A stretch of 64,000 bases of DNA from Amphiura filiformis (taxonomy: Eukaryota > Echinodermata > Ophiuroidea > Amphilepidida > Amphiuridae), in NCBI RefSeq assembly GCF_039555335.1, contig NC_092647.1, positions 5,463,608 through 5,527,607 on the forward strand. The letters run 5' to 3'. Numbering within the stretch: the first letter of the stretch is position 1; the number at the start of each line of letters is the position of its first letter. Below are positions 20,505-33,585 of the stretch, one piece after another. Under the pieces are notes generated by a model. That model was not told the origin of the DNA. It saw only the letters and a program-made list of their open reading frames with translations, and did no database searches. A program made the translations under genes and the position numbers.

Positions 20505-21320
20505 GTAAGTCATATTATTTCATACATATTTTAATACTCGTTGAATCACCCAATCTACTTTTAAAATGGAATCAATATTATAACTGGATGCATTTCGTTA
20601 AGGAAATAGATGCAAAATTTAACGTAAGATGTCAGCTAAGACTCGTTATGAAAGCCTCTACCACAAAAATGAAGTTTCCCCTATTTATCATGATTTAAAA
20701 GAGATGGAGAACGTTGTATTTTTTGCTCAATATTGTTGCCATTGGCCGTGATAATATCAAAAGTATGTTTTACTCTTTCAATTGTGATTGAATTTCGACA
20801 AAATAACAAGAAAGATTTAGGAGAACTACAAGACTAAGTTTAATAAAAATATAAACTACTACAATGAAAGGTAGTGATAATGACGTAATTTTTCAGCTAA
20901 CATTTGATAGTTTGGTATGCGTGTTAATTTTGAATATTCATGTGACAACATCTCATTATAAAAGTCTGGATAATTGTTTTGTAGCGCTGACGTATTTGAG
21001 ATATAAAGTATTTAAGTTACATATTTTAAATAATGGTTGAAATAATATTATTTCAATGAAAACCCAAATCTATTTCGATTAAATCTTTATTTTTTTTTAT
21101 TCTTTGCTAAAATTATGAAATAATATTCAGAAAGGGTTATTGCCATTTTAAGCCGAAATAATGGGGTAAGATGAAAGAAACCCCAATTATTTATATTCTT
21201 GGCTGCTTAACTGTGGAGCTCTATAGAGGATTTAATGCCGTTATAACGACAATAATTCGAAATTGCTCGAAACCATTTTCGCGGATTCAAATTAAGCAAA
21301 AGTTGTGACATGTATAAACA
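20505..21320 (+). other. start of putative intron 1, no other feature
   Basis: It begins GTAAGT. AT-rich, no repeat ends recognised. Confidence 0.4.
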
Positions 21321-21719
21321 TTAGGGGCTATGCAATAATAATGAGCCTCCCAGGTGGGTACAATTCCCAAACAGCCTGCCAAATGCTTGCCCCCTCTCGG
21401 CTTGCCAAAATTTGCTTGCCCCCTTCTCTCGGCCTACCAAAAGCATCTTTGCCCCACCCCTTTGCATATGCTAAATCTTTGGGATCCCAATTTGCAAATC
21501 TTAAATGGTCTAAATATATATTTGCATATTTAAGCGTTTTCCTAATGTTTTTCTAAGCCCTTTAGAGCGTTTTCTTTAAAGGCGCCCATAGATGTGTATC
21601 AAAAATCGCTTGCCCCCTCCCCACTCTCGGCTTGCAAAAAAATTGCTTGCCCCCCTTTCGGCTATCCCCACCCCAAATGTTACCCTCCCCTAGGACTCAT
21701 AATTACTGTACAGCCCCTT
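21321..21719. repeat. MITE with AGGGGCT termini and C-rich interior
   Basis: The left end AGGGGCTATGCAATAATAAT pairs with the right end ATTACTGTACAGCCCCTT (inverse). The interior has four or more copies of GCTTGCCCCCTCTCGGCTTGCC-like phrases. The frame at 21305-21556 runs through this and is not coding. Confidence 0.65.
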
Positions 21720-22639
21720 ACAAATATCGGATTTGAAAAGAATTAAAAATTAAAATTCGTTAAACAAAATCATACGTACGTGTAACAATGGAAGTGTTAC
21801 ACGTATGCAAGTTAAAGCCACGATATATAACAATGGAAGTGTTGTCCATAGGGACATAATTTAATTATCACATAATAAGATAACAAGATTTTATTCTTGT
21901 CTCAAAATGAGAATTACATGTATATGAAGCTCTGAACATAATTTACAAAAAGACTGATGTCAAAGGCGTAATAGAATCAACATATCACAGCAAACATTGC
22001 CCCGAGAGAGTTGAAAATCACACCCATCAGATCGTTAACATTAGTGTTCATAAGTGTTAATATCCCTACAAAAATCTTGAAACGATATCTGTCTTAATTT
22101 CACACAATGCGTCATGGTTTGTAGGAATAATGTTAAGGTACCTGGAGATATATATTGGATTCGTTTTTATCACTGAGACGTGTTTATTGAGTGAGGTTTG
22201 ATCTCAACTCACTGGAGTGATAAGTAGAGCTCTTCACTTCCGTAAAGGTATTCTAACAATCGACTATACGCCTTCCTGACAATATGCCTATTTTTTAGCG
22301 TTAATATTTTGTATGATTGATGCATTATTGGCAATGTTTTTATCACGTTGTGTTATGAGTGGCATTTTAGCGATATTTGTTTTGTTTTTCATGAATATAG
22401 TATGAAGAACTGATAAAAATAGTTTCAACTATGTTTTGACAAATGATTTGTAAAATCAGTGCAGCCACCGAAAGGTGAGAATTGTTTTTAGGGTAGGAAT
22501 TAGGAGTAAGGTGTTGTTGTGAAATGAGCATTATAGGACTAGTAAAGAGTTTTTATTCGGATTGTTATTCGAAAGTTATATAGCGTATTTCAATGAGAAA
22601 GCATGTAAAATAATGTTTCAAGTACCAAACACAATAAAT
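21720..22639. other. no gene recognised
   Basis: AT-rich. A duplicated phrase GTAACAATGGAAGTGTTACAC/TATAACAATGGAAGTGTTGTC at 21781-21845 is the only structure seen. Confidence 0.4.
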
Positions 22640-22990
22640 AAGGCGGTCTACTTTGGTGCGAGAGGTTGCGGGTTCGAACCTTGGCGGTAGTTAGTATGCT
22701 CACGTGTAAAATTGAGTTAGCTTAAAATTCTCCTGGACAAGGAACTTACTGCTAATTGTCTCGTTGTAATCCGTACGAAACTCGGGGGACTGATCCTGGC
22801 TGCGAAGGTACATTGTGAAATGTCTAGAGTGTGCGCTTCTTAGCTACAAGTCCCTATGTTGTTGTTTAATGGTTTGTGGAATGATATGGGGCCGTAGTGG
22901 TCAGCGACAACCTGTAAAGTGTGCTGAGGCTTGTGGATCAACGTCTAGGCGTTGTGTCTGTGCTTAGCGCACTATAAATCCCCCCTTTTT
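22640..22990 (+). mobile_element. tRNA-derived SINE
   Basis: B-box GGTTCGAACC at 22671-22680 is followed by a long body (AATTCTCCTGGACAAGGAAC, TCGTTGTAATCCGTACGAAA). The LINE-like 3' end is GCTTAGCGCACTATAAATCC, running into a C/T-rich tail. The A-box end is weak, so the 5' tip may be truncated. Confidence 0.7.
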
Positions 22991-23339
22991 TCTTTTCTTT
23001 TTTAAAGAATGATAAATCGTAATTTAGCACAATCGCACAAATCAAACAGCTAGGATATGTGTCCGAAAATCCCGGCTTGCGGTTTCATACTGCCGGCTAC
23101 CTTCTATTCCAAGGGATTATAATACATAAATTCCAGAGCTGTTTAAAGACAAAGGTCCAGAAGTTTGCATATACCTCCCTTTGACATCGGTAACCCACTG
23201 TAAAGGTATGCTCATGAAACGCCTTCCAGTCTAGTAAAAGCCAAATCATTTTACTTTTCTGCATTGAAATTAGGTTTCAGCACAAAATTAAATATGGTAT
23301 AATACACTTAAATTACACATCATTAAAATAAATTTGATT

Positions 23340-25950
23340 TTTATAAAGACAATAAAATTGATTGATATTGCCAGATTTAGTGTATCATATGTGCTGGTCA
23401 TAAATTTATAATATTCAGCTTCGGGAAAAGGATGAATATAATTTATTAATTTATATTTTGTTCTTTATAATATAACAAAGAGAGAAAAAGATGTTGCATT
23501 CTTGTACTCCCTCATTGCTTTTTATCCCTTTTTTTTCTTTCTAGCATGCAGTCATGTCTCTGTAACTCTCGTCTGTTTTCCTTACCTCCTCTTCCCGTCG
23601 TCTTTCAAAATAAAATTGTGTCGGTATAATTGGTATTACTTGCATACTATGTTGATATTCAGACCCATTGGGAACATGCCTGACCAGGTGGCAGACCAGT
23701 GGCCCTAAATTTGATACGCAAATCATAATCGGTGCAATAAATCGGCAACGCAGTGACGTCATGTTGCATTTTAAGCTAAGTGGAGTTTGCTATAGTGACT
23801 CCCGTTGTTTAAATATATTCTGATAAGCTACTGTTTTGTTTGTAGTTATGATAGACTTGCAGAGCGTAAAGTGGCTGGACTATACATAGTTTATCAAGTT
23901 GAAATTCAGGCAGTACTATAAATTAAACTCGCAACGTGTTGTGTTTCGAGTAATTATAGAAATATTATTAATGTAAAAATCGAAAGAAATTTGACGTATA
24001 TTTGTCAGCATTAATATATCCTATATACTTGTCAAAAATGTTAATACAATTATCTTCGAGAAAAAGATTAAAACACTTTAGCAATTTATATTCTTCTGTT
24101 TAATATAACAACGGGAGAAAATCATTACTTTTTTGTTCTTTTATCTTTCTAACAGTCATGTCCCAGTAACTCTCATCTGTTTTTATTACCTCCTCTTACC
24201 GTCGTCTTTCAAAATAAAATTGTGTCGGTATAATTGGTATTACTTGTATACTATGTTGATATTCAGACCCATTAGGAACATGCCTGACCAGGTGGCAGAC
24301 CAGTGGCCCTAAATTTGATACGCAAATCATAACCACTGCTATAAATCTGCAACGCGGTGACGTCATGTTGCATTTTAAGCTAAGTGGAGTTTGCTAGAGA
24401 TATAGCAACAAGAGCAAATCATGTTAAAACAAAACAAGATACTCCCGTTGTTTAAAGATATTGTGATAAATCACTGTTTTGTTTGTAGTTAAGATTGACT
24501 TACAGACCGTAAATTGGTTGGACTACATAGTTTATCAAGTTGAAATTAAGACAGTACTATTAATTAAACTCGCAACGTGTTGTGTTTTCAGTAATCATAG
24601 TAATATGATTTATGTAACAATAAAAAGAAATTTGACGTCTATTTGTCCAATGTTGTCAGCATTAATATATCCTATATACTTGTCAAAAAAATGTTGATAC
24701 AAATGTTTATATTTTTAATATATAGTTTAATATAACAAAGGGAGAAAATCATTCTAATATTTCGTCATTACTTTTTTATCACTCTATCTTTCTAACAGTC
24801 ATGTCCCAGTAACCCTCATCTGTTTTCCTTACCTCCTCTTCCCGTCGTCTTTCAAAATAAAATTGTGTCGGTATAATTGGTATTACTTGTATACTATGTT
24901 GATATTCAGACCCATTGGGAACATGCCTGACCAGGTGGCAGACCAGTGGCCCTAAATTTGACACGCAAATCATAATCGGTGCAATAAATCGGCAACGCAG
25001 TGACGTCATGTTGCATTTTAAGCTAAGTGGAGTTTGCTAGAGATATAGCAACAAGAGCAAATCATGTTAAAACAAAACAAGATACTCCTGTTGTTTAGAG
25101 ATATTGTGATAAATCACTTTTTTGTTTGTAGTTTAAGATAGACATACAGACCGTAAAGTGGCTGGACTACATAGTTTATAAAGTTGAAATTAAGACAGTA
25201 CTATTAATTAAACTCGCAACGTGTTGTGTTTTGAGTAATCATAGAAATATGATTAATGTAAAAATAGAAAGAAATTTGACGTATATTTGTCAGCATTAAT
25301 ATATCCTATATACTTGTCAAAAATGTTAATACAATTATCTTCGAGAAAAAGATTAAAACACTTTAGCAATTTATATTCTTCTGTTTAATATAACAACGGG
25401 AGAAAATCATTACTTTTTTATTCCTCTATCTTTCTAACAGTCATGTCTCTGTAACCATCATCTGTTTTCCTTACCTCCTCTCCCCGTCGTCTTTCAAAAT
25501 AAAATTGTGTCGGTATGATTGGTATTACTTGCATACTATGTTGATATTCAGACCCATCGGGAAAATGTTTGACCAGGTGGGAGATCAGTTGTCTCAAATT
25601 TGATACCCAAATCATAATCAATGCGATAAATCGGCAATGTGGTGAATCGGCAAAGTGGAGTTTGTTATTTTGATACACGATCAAATCGTGTCAAGACAAA
25701 ACAAAACAAATCCACTATACGTTGTTTAAAGACATTCTGGTAACCACTGTGTTATAATGACAAGTTGAAATTGAGACAATACTATTAATTTATCTCGCAA
25801 CGTTTTTTTAATTTTAATTCATTATGGGAATATGATTAGTTCTATGCGGAGAATACATTCTTTTGATATTGGCAGAATTAGTATATCCCATACTTGTCAA
25901 CATTTAAAAACATTCAGCATCTTCTGGGAAAAGATGAATACATAAATTAG
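23340..25950. repeat. four-unit tandem array, period about 605-645 bp
   Basis: The phrase GTCGTCTTTCAAAATAAAAT recurs near 23598, 24203, 24847 and 25488. Each unit contains CTTTCTA(A)CAG/GCAG, CAGACCCATTGGGAACATG, CCTGACCAGGTGGCAGACCA, TGACGTCATGTTGCATTTTA and a distal AT-rich half (CTCGCAACGTGTTGTG, TATATCCTATATACTTGTC). The fourth unit is the most diverged. A minus-strand frame of about 73 codons is open in units 1, 3 and 4 and stopped in unit 2. Confidence 0.85.
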
Positions 25951-26583
25951 ATTTTTTTTAATCTTTCTAGCTGTATATACAACTATATATCAGATGCTTG
26001 ACATAAGTATCCATAGTCGCATTTTTATACTTCTTCGTTGTTGTTGTTTTTTATCCATTTTGAGAAAATGCTTTCGTAGTCAATAAACGCCCATTATTTT
26101 CTGTTACGTTTCTGAAAAATCTCGTTATAGCCAAAAATGGAAATGGTGCAGTATTGTGCTATTAAACAAATAACCACCCATAGTCACATTGTGAAAAAAT
26201 GTAATTATTAATGTTATTATGTAACTAAAATGTTATTATAATATAAAATTCTCATTTCCGTCTTTTCGAAGTTGACAAACAAAATACAAAACAATGGATA
26301 TACATTATTGTAGTGAAGTATTAAAGAATGGAACAAAAGATCATATCGTATTGTTTATTTTGAAAAGTGCTTGTACTTTCACCTGAAAACATTCACACCA
26401 TTTGTATTTGTATATGTTGTTGTTTTTAAGTGAAAAGAAAATTAAATGTTTGTGTTGAAATAAGGCAATACATGAATGAACAAAGTAAAATCCGTTCGTA
26501 AGGGCTGTATTTAGAAGAAAAAAGACATTACTGGTGTACAGTGCGCAGTGTGGCGGAGAAAATATTGGCACGAACCAAGTTAT
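25951..26583. other. no gene recognised
   Basis: AT-rich DNA after the array. No element ends or supported frame. Confidence 0.4.
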
Positions 26584-26768
26584 TGCGCTATTCCAGTTGA
26601 AATCCATAAACCCACTATTCAAGATATGACCTCAATCTTCAACGCATGGAGTGTGAATTTAAAATCGAGTTACCTGAACGGGTTACTCCATTTGAAATTT
26701 ACACCCCCTGTGTGGGAGATTAAGGTCACGTCTTCCAGGGGTTGTAAGGATTTCAACTGACATAGCCC
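26584..26768. repeat. MITE of the CTATTCCATTT family, copy 2
   Basis: Ends are GCTATTCCAGTTGAAATCC and the inverse GGATTTCAACTGACATAGCC. The internal ATGGAGTGTGAATTTAAAAT and TACTCCATTTGAAATTTACA are family-typical. Confidence 0.65.
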
Positions 26769-28214
26769 AGTTTAAACTCTCTGTACCTTTAGTATGTTAT
26801 TTTACACATATTCCTAATTCCACAGCTAAGTTGTTACCAGCTATTTCCACCTTTGGGGGTAATTTTGACTAATGCTTTTGGCCTATTTCAAGAATATTTG
26901 TTAACGATTCTTCAACAGTTTTGAGTTTAAAATAAGTAGGTACTATTCGTTATGGAGTACCTGTACATAAACTTACTTACGAACATGACTATAAACACTA
27001 TAGAGTGTCACACTGGTTGCATTGTACTTGAAAAACATCCTTGTACATGTTGAAATCGTGCAAATGACTATTTATATAGCCTTATCGAATTTCAAATTAA
27101 TTGTACTTTGTCTTTCCATTCAATTCTTCTATATGCAAGCTCTATCGGTATTCAATGAAGATGCCACAACCTGTTTACTATAACAGAAATATAAGCATTC
27201 GGGCTGAAGTCAACAGGGATTTATTTTGTTTTTTTCATAAGCATTACAAATCACCGTTGCTATAATTGGTAATGGTGGTGATGCACGTGACCATCTAATT
27301 ATCAGGCGGACAACATTCTTACAGGTAATGACCTCTAATTAAATTCGTTTCTCTCATGTATCGTTATCCATACCAATAAACAAACGCAGACAATCTTGCC
27401 AATTATTAAGAAAAATAATAAAAGAAATAACCATGTACTACTTCCTTATGGGCGCACCAGGATAGTTATATCCGGGTTTCAGCAATCGATTGTTATTTTC
27501 CAACTCCAAGCTCTTTTAATTTCAACATGAGCCTGAAATTGCCTAGTAAGCAGCAAGGCAGCATGGGGTGCTGTTTAATTTCCTTCAAGATTGTAGCACC
27601 AGAGTCTAATGGGAAAACTCGGCGGATAACGTGGTTTGATGAAATTTCGATTCTCGTGCGCAAGGCTGCTCCGTTGTATTGCTAAAATTGTTCAAAAAAT
27701 ATTAACTTTGGTGAGCTGAATGCAAATATGTGGTGTCAAGTTTCATAATATTCGTCTCAGCAGCTGCGTAGTATTCCCATGAATATATATGGAATGAAAT
27801 CAAGAAATATTTGAATACATTTAAGGAAGTCTTACTTTAGTCTGCCAATAACGTTTTGTAAGAGCAAGAGTCAATGTTTCAACTACACGGAATCTTCTAA
27901 AAGTCAGCAAGATATGACTTAAACGTACTTTTACGTTGTCAATCGGGGTATTATTTCAAAGCATAAAATATACCGATATTTAAATATCTGTAGATCATAA
28001 TATATACACCGGGCATATATATGATCCATACGAGCATTTAATTTATATTATAGCTGCCAACTATCTTTCGCTATAATTTTAATACCAAAAATGGTCTGTA
28101 TCGATTTTGATTTGAAAATGAGTTGAGGGATTAAGTGTGTTTTTTCTATGCTTATAAGCGTTTGTGTGCTGCTAATTTGAGCTACTCTGTACCCACTTTG
28201 CTTTTAACCAGTTA
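26769..28214. other. no gene recognised
   Basis: AT-rich DNA without open frames above background, inverted ends or tRNA-like boxes. Confidence 0.4.
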
Positions 28215-28520
28215 ACCAGTATGCTTCGACTATATTTATGAATACGTATTTATAAATACGCACGTGACCACCTCCGCGCTGCCATTACAGCTTGTAGACA
28301 GTAAGTCTCGAAGTGACCTGCTACATAACTTTGAGAAGTTGTAAAATTGTGAACAAAAGGATGATCCTTAGTTTGCTAAAGGAAAGCAAACAACCAAACA
28401 CAAAGAATCAAGCTGCACGTCATGCCACAATATGCTAGATATTTGTGTTCATGAAAACTATATGTTTTAGTCATTGTTGAGTTTACTATATAACGTTGAA
28501 TATTTATTACAGTTTTATTT
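28215..28520. repeat. partial copy of the 51514 foldback MITE
   Basis: It matches the left end of the element at 51514: ACCAGTATGCTTCGACTATA versus ACCAGTGTACTTCGGTTATA, then ACGCACGTGACCACCTCCGC and GACAGTAAGTCTCG. No right terminus is found, so the copy is truncated. Confidence 0.65.
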
Positions 28521-28904
28521 TTGTCGTCATATGACAATCCCGCCCCCCCCCTAGCTGTTCGTACATATTCGCTATGCAGCGTGCGTGATAGGCCGATATA
28601 AACAACGTTAATGTACGTGTTTAATGTTATTTTTTATTGTTTGTATTTATTGTGATGAAATATTAAGAATTACAAAATTTTCTGGTATGTACGAACGGGG
28701 GCCCTCGTGCATAAACAACCGTTTAGTCATGAAAATATATAAATAATTGTAAAGCGTTACTGATTAGCTCTAATTCTGTTCTACAATATTTGTAGGTCAC
28801 CGTGAAAGGTTAGATTACCTTGACAGAAGTTTTTCACAACTTCAACAGATTTATTCATTGTCATGATTGTGGTAAATGTTGAGTTGTTTTGGTATACTTA
28901 TTAC

Positions 28905-29490
28905 TTCCATGTGGCTGTTCGCGTTTAGAATATTTTCCAAATCGTCAGCCTGCTACGCTAGAATGCAAATGAGAGACATGTAAAAATGACTTAGGCATTT
29001 AGCGTAGCAGGCTGACGAAATGTTTTGTAACGCTATTTAGACGTATGCTAATACATTTGAGCACAGAAGGCAACTGTTGACAAAGCCATGCAAATAGCAT
29101 TTATAATTTTACACCAAAATAGCATGGCTGGAAGAAAAGCGTGATTCAAATGACAATACGTGAAGGTTAGGCTATACTTCACCTGATAACTAGGCAACAA
29201 ATTCTCCTGGATTGTAACTGAACAAGTCCTCTTACTTTACGGCATTTTAGGCTAATCCTCCCAATGAATACAAACTCACGTATTATGCCTTATGTACCGT
29301 TGTGCTAGATTCGCGAGTCATATTTGTATAAGCAATGATTAAAATTTAAATGAATTTGTACCCGTTGTGTAGTGTGGAATGTAGTTTAAATTAGATCTCA
29401 CGCAATGTGCTTTTCATGTTGCGCGTTAAAGGGGACAATTACCTGAACCATTTATACCAAGATATTATATTGCATAAACCGAATTGTTCC
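28905..29490. repeat. large inverted repeat, left arm
   Basis: It is the inverse of 35085-35560 over about 0.45-0.6 kb with high identity. Mirrored blocks include GCTATACTTCACCTGATAAC, TTTACGGCATTTTAG, CGTATTATGCCTTATGTACC and AATGTAGTTTAAATTAGATC. It contains a small extra hairpin absent from the right arm. Confidence 0.8.
28943..29017. repeat. 75-bp hairpin insertion
   Basis: CGTCAGCCTGCTACGCTA and its inverse TAGCGTAGCAGGCTGACG flank 39 bp. The right arm (about 35520-35545) runs through this position without it, so it is a discrete insertion. Confidence 0.8.
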
Positions 29491-30363
29491 GTTTCCTATG
29501 TTGTTTCAATCAGTTGTTAATCTAGTTTAATTTATGTAAACCGCTAAAACTGTCACAATGTATTTTAAAAATATAAACCAAACATCTGCGTTGCACAGTT
29601 TTTCCTAAATAAAATGTAATGTTGAATTGCCTTGGTATTACGATATATAAATAAACCCCTAATTCAATCTAAAGCAATGCAACTCCCTCAAATCTCCATA
29701 CCATAATGTATTGTTATAATGACTGTTTATGACATTAATAAAAAATTATGCGGATGTTGCATTTTAATATGGCAATCTGGTCAATAATCACTGAAAACTG
29801 ATCGGTATCAATCATTTTGATACAGCCTGTTTATCCCATTGTGCTGTGTAGTATATCTTGAATAACTATTGACTTCAGAGGACATCTCATTAATAGTTCG
29901 TATTTATTTAGTTCTTTGGATATTGCATCACAATTAATTAATCAAACGAAAAAATTAGCCTACTAATTGCAAAAAACAAACCAAAAAAACACTTAGAAAA
30001 ATAGAAAACTTACAACGGAAATCGAAAACATTGATATGAAATTAAAAATATTTGGGGATATGCCCGCGGTCACGGTTGAGTACTGGAAAGTGCTTATGCA
30101 ATGCTATAGAAATCAGAATATTCCAGGGCTCGACTATGACAAGAGCTTTACAAGAGCTTGAATCCATTCATTGCAAATGAGAATGTATGATAATAATACA
30201 CTTTAAAATAGTGAGGTAAATATCTGAACACATCAGTTATGAAGAATTCAAACGTTGTGAATGTTCTTAGTCAATAGGTAGTTGTACACAGAATTTTGGA
30301 AATAAATCTAACACTGGCCAGTATAGCGGGTCAGTTGCCTGATGTAGTCTAATAGTTCCGTGG

Positions 30364-30563
30364 TTAAGGGGGTACTACACCCATGTGGTAAATTTGTGAT
30401 TATTTTTGCATTTTTCTCAAAAAATAATTACACACTGGTAACAAAAGTTATGTATATTATTGGGGCAAGGAATCCAATTACTTTTGTTACCACTGTGTTA
30501 TTAGTTTTTGAGAAAAATGCAAAAATAGACACAAATTTATCGAGGGGTGTAGTACCCCCTTAA
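30364..30563. repeat. TTAA-type foldback MITE, copy 2 (compact)
   Basis: It runs TTAAGGGGGTACTACACCC to GGGTGTAGTACCCCCTTAA, 200 bp. Almost all of it pairs with itself (TTTTTGCATTTTTCTCAAAA versus its inverse), so it is the best-preserved hairpin of the family. Confidence 0.85.
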
Positions 30564-31153
30564 TGTATCCGATAAACATGAACAAATTATTCGTGTAAAA
30601 TTCACTTTGTCGTAAGACGTAAGTCACAAGACGTAGTGACAAACCGTAATCTCGATGTACGATGTATTTTTAAAACTGTCGCATTAAGGATGTGCCAGCG
30701 TATATGTACCTAGTTTTACAATGAAGCTGCAATAAGGCAACAGTGAACAGCCCTTGCATCATGCATGGTAACCTTTTACTTAATGTCTTTAGAATATCTT
30801 TAGAGCAGAAAATTTTATGACCATCTCATATTCACTATCTACTAGTTTTAGATTCCTCGGTTAAATGTTATAGTACCATTACGTATTGCTTGCTCATGTC
30901 ACTAAATAACATACGGATAGACGACAACTAAGTGGCTTTGTTAAAGGACTGAAAAGTGCACACGCCGTAAAAGGAGATTTTATCCAGATTACGACTTACG
31001 ACTATCGTCTCTCTCTTTTCTTTTCTTTTTTATTCTATTGTATTTTTTATCTGGAAAATTTGCCTGGGCGTGCCTTCAAGCTCGTGCATCAAATACGTGA
31101 TTTAAATTTGATGCCGAAATGAACTTACTAAAAGTTCATTCTTCACGAACAAT

Positions 31154-31420
31154 GGGCTATTCCATTTAAAACCCACACTACCCCTGTAGAAGATTTTGGA
31201 ATATCTTCCCCAATTTAAATAGAATGAACACGTTAGGCAGCTCCATTTGAATTGCATACACCCTCTGAGAAAGATTTAACCTGAATCTTCCACAGAGGGA
31301 GGGTGAGTTTCAAATAGAGTTGGTTAAAGTACTTATTTCATTTGAAATTCATACTCCCCCTGTGAAAGATATTTCCAAAATCTTCCACAGGGAGAGTGTG
31401 AATTTTAAATGGAATAGCCC
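31154..31420. repeat. MITE of the CTATTCCATTT family, copy 3
   Basis: It starts GGGCTATTCCATTTAAAA and ends TTTTAAATGGAATAGCCC. AAT flanks both sides (31151-31153 and 31421-31423). The duplicate locus at 37551-37570 reads straight from TTCTTCACG to AATGTCTGATTT, giving the empty site. Confidence 0.85.
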
Positions 31421-31720
31421 AATGTCTGATTTGGTCAGGTGTGCACGTGCGGTAGTGAAGACGAATATTACCAACGTGTCTTGGTTATCTGTTTCCCTTT
31501 TACGACACAATATATTCCCAAACATCAACGGAGTAAAAGGCAGGACACCTAATAATATGTCTTATTCATTTTTCCTCTTGAAAATTGAGATCGCTGAGTA
31601 CTTTGTGGATCACCATGCATAGAATACATTTCGATAAATAAGAGGCTGTTCTAAGATTAGTATTTAAACCACGACTAAGAAGTAAATTTTGAACATTTAG
31701 TACACATGGATTCGCGTCAC

Positions 31721-32655
31721 TTAAGGGCTCGGTCACCCACCTTTGCTTGCACATTATTTCTTGTGCGACCTGAGTGCGCATCAGACACACCAAATTACAT
31801 TCTGAATACGAGGAACGTCCTTCTGATGTCAAATAATTTTGATTTTTTTGAAGCTCGATATATAATACAAATTTCATGGCAAATAATTCAAAAATTGACA
31901 TTTTGACATTTAACAGTCCTCGAAGTACGAGTAAACCCAGCAAACACAAAAAGTTTTCGACATCATTCGCCAAAGGTTATAAAAGGTTGTCAGAAACCGT
32001 TTAAATGTCGGGTTATATAAAGGGTACATTAATGGTATAAAACGTTTTCATAACATTAAATAACATTTGTTGGTAATTTACTGCACAGCAAACACAAATG
32101 TTTTACAGAAAACATTTAAATGTCGGGTTATATAAAGGGTATAAAAACGTTTTAATAACATTCAAAAAACATTTTTGAAAACTTGGTACAAATCATTCTA
32201 AACAGAATGTTATTTTGGTGTTGAAAAAATATTTTGCAAAAAAATGTTTGCCCAAAATATTTACAATAACGTTTTTAAAATATTTTCACGACCTTTATAT
32301 AACCCGACATTTAAATGTTATTAAAACGTTTTGTAAAAAACATTTATATAACATTTCTGTGATTGCTGGGTGCAAATATTTTAACATAATGTTATTTAAG
32401 TGTTGACAAAATATTTGGCCAAAAATGTTTGTAAAAATAGTTTACAATGACATTTCGAAAACATTTTAAAAATATTGTTGTAGTGTGTTTTCATACAAAA
32501 CGTTTTAAAACGATTTCATGACCTTTATATAACCCGACATTTTAATGTTATTAAAACGTTTTTACAAAATTTAACTTATTTAAAACGTTTTAAAAACGTT
32601 TTTGTGTTTGCTAAATTTAATGATATGAACGCCAAGTGTATGTATCTGGGATGCA
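31721..32655. mobile_element. disrupted relative of the TTAA foldback MITE
   Basis: It begins TTAAGGGCTCGG, then has GCGCATCAGACACACC, ATTCTGAATACGAGGAACGT and TTAACAGTCCTCGAAGTACG as in the copies at 15263 and 62259. It is split by the foldback at 31936. Family sequence resumes after 32613 (AATTTAATGATATGAACG) and is lost near 32655. Confidence 0.65.
31936..32613. repeat. foldback MITE with CCCAGCAAACACAAAAA ends
   Basis: The left end CCCAGCAAACACAAAAAGTT is mirrored by AACGTTTTTGTGTTTGCTA on the right. Internal motifs ACATTTAAATGTCGGGTTAT and their inverse, and many AAAACGTTTT palindromes, fill it. It is inserted into the element at 31721, so it is younger. Confidence 0.75.
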
Positions 32656-33585
32656 AACCCGACCACCACATGAAAATAATGTGACCATATACATGAAGTT
32701 TCCAAAAAGAACTAACAATTTGTTTCTCTCTGTTAATTATTATCAAAATTTAAGTCAGTTGGCTGAATGGTTTCTTTTTCATTTGAACAAAATTCTTTTC
32801 GGTACATCTTATTCATTGCGATATTCAATTATCTCGTATCTCATTTTAATCTAATGATCGTCATGATATCTCCTACAAAAAGTTCATCTAATACGTACTA
32901 AATTTCAACTTCAAAGAAAACAACAACAACAACTTTCGATTGAACCGCTTGTTGTATTTTTCTCAAGCGCTAAACCATACATTTGATTAAATAGAAGAAT
33001 AAACATTCCATTAAATGATTGAAAAGGAAACAGGGTAGGCTACCCGATAAAATAAAACTTAAACTTGTATGGTATCTGCTGTATCATGGTATTACTCAAG
33101 CACCGACGCCTCATCGTACACCGAAATAGACATTTTCCAGATTGTTATTAATATGCAAACAATTGTCGGCAGGTGGGTAAACATCCCATTCTCCAGGACG
33201 CATAAACCGTACAACATTTACCAATCTTAATGCATTATGTCAAGACTAGAGAAACCACCATCCTGTATTATACACCTCATAAGTAGTGCCATTTGATAGA
33301 GGGTGAGATTTGATTAAGCATTATTTAAGCAATTCTGAGTCGATCATTGACGGGTATTGATTCTTACTTATACGGTAAGTTTCCCTAAAAAAAAAAAAAA
33401 ATAAACAGATTTGAATATATCTTAATCTCGTTTATACGTGGTTCGATACTGTACATCCGGATTACTGGTACATATAAAGCACAGCTTGGTTATCTTACGT
33501 AAACGCTACCACTTTTCTTTAACTCTCGTCCTATGAAGGGTAGGGTGTACCAACCCCATAAGGGTTTTAAACTGGCATACTAAAA

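Noticed and set aside
31936-32613. CRISPR-like array, because of the recurring CGTTTTAAAACG and GTCGGGTTATATAAAGG phrases
   Set aside because: The phrases are inverted as well as direct, spacing is irregular and the whole is bounded by terminal inverted repeats; it is a eukaryotic foldback.
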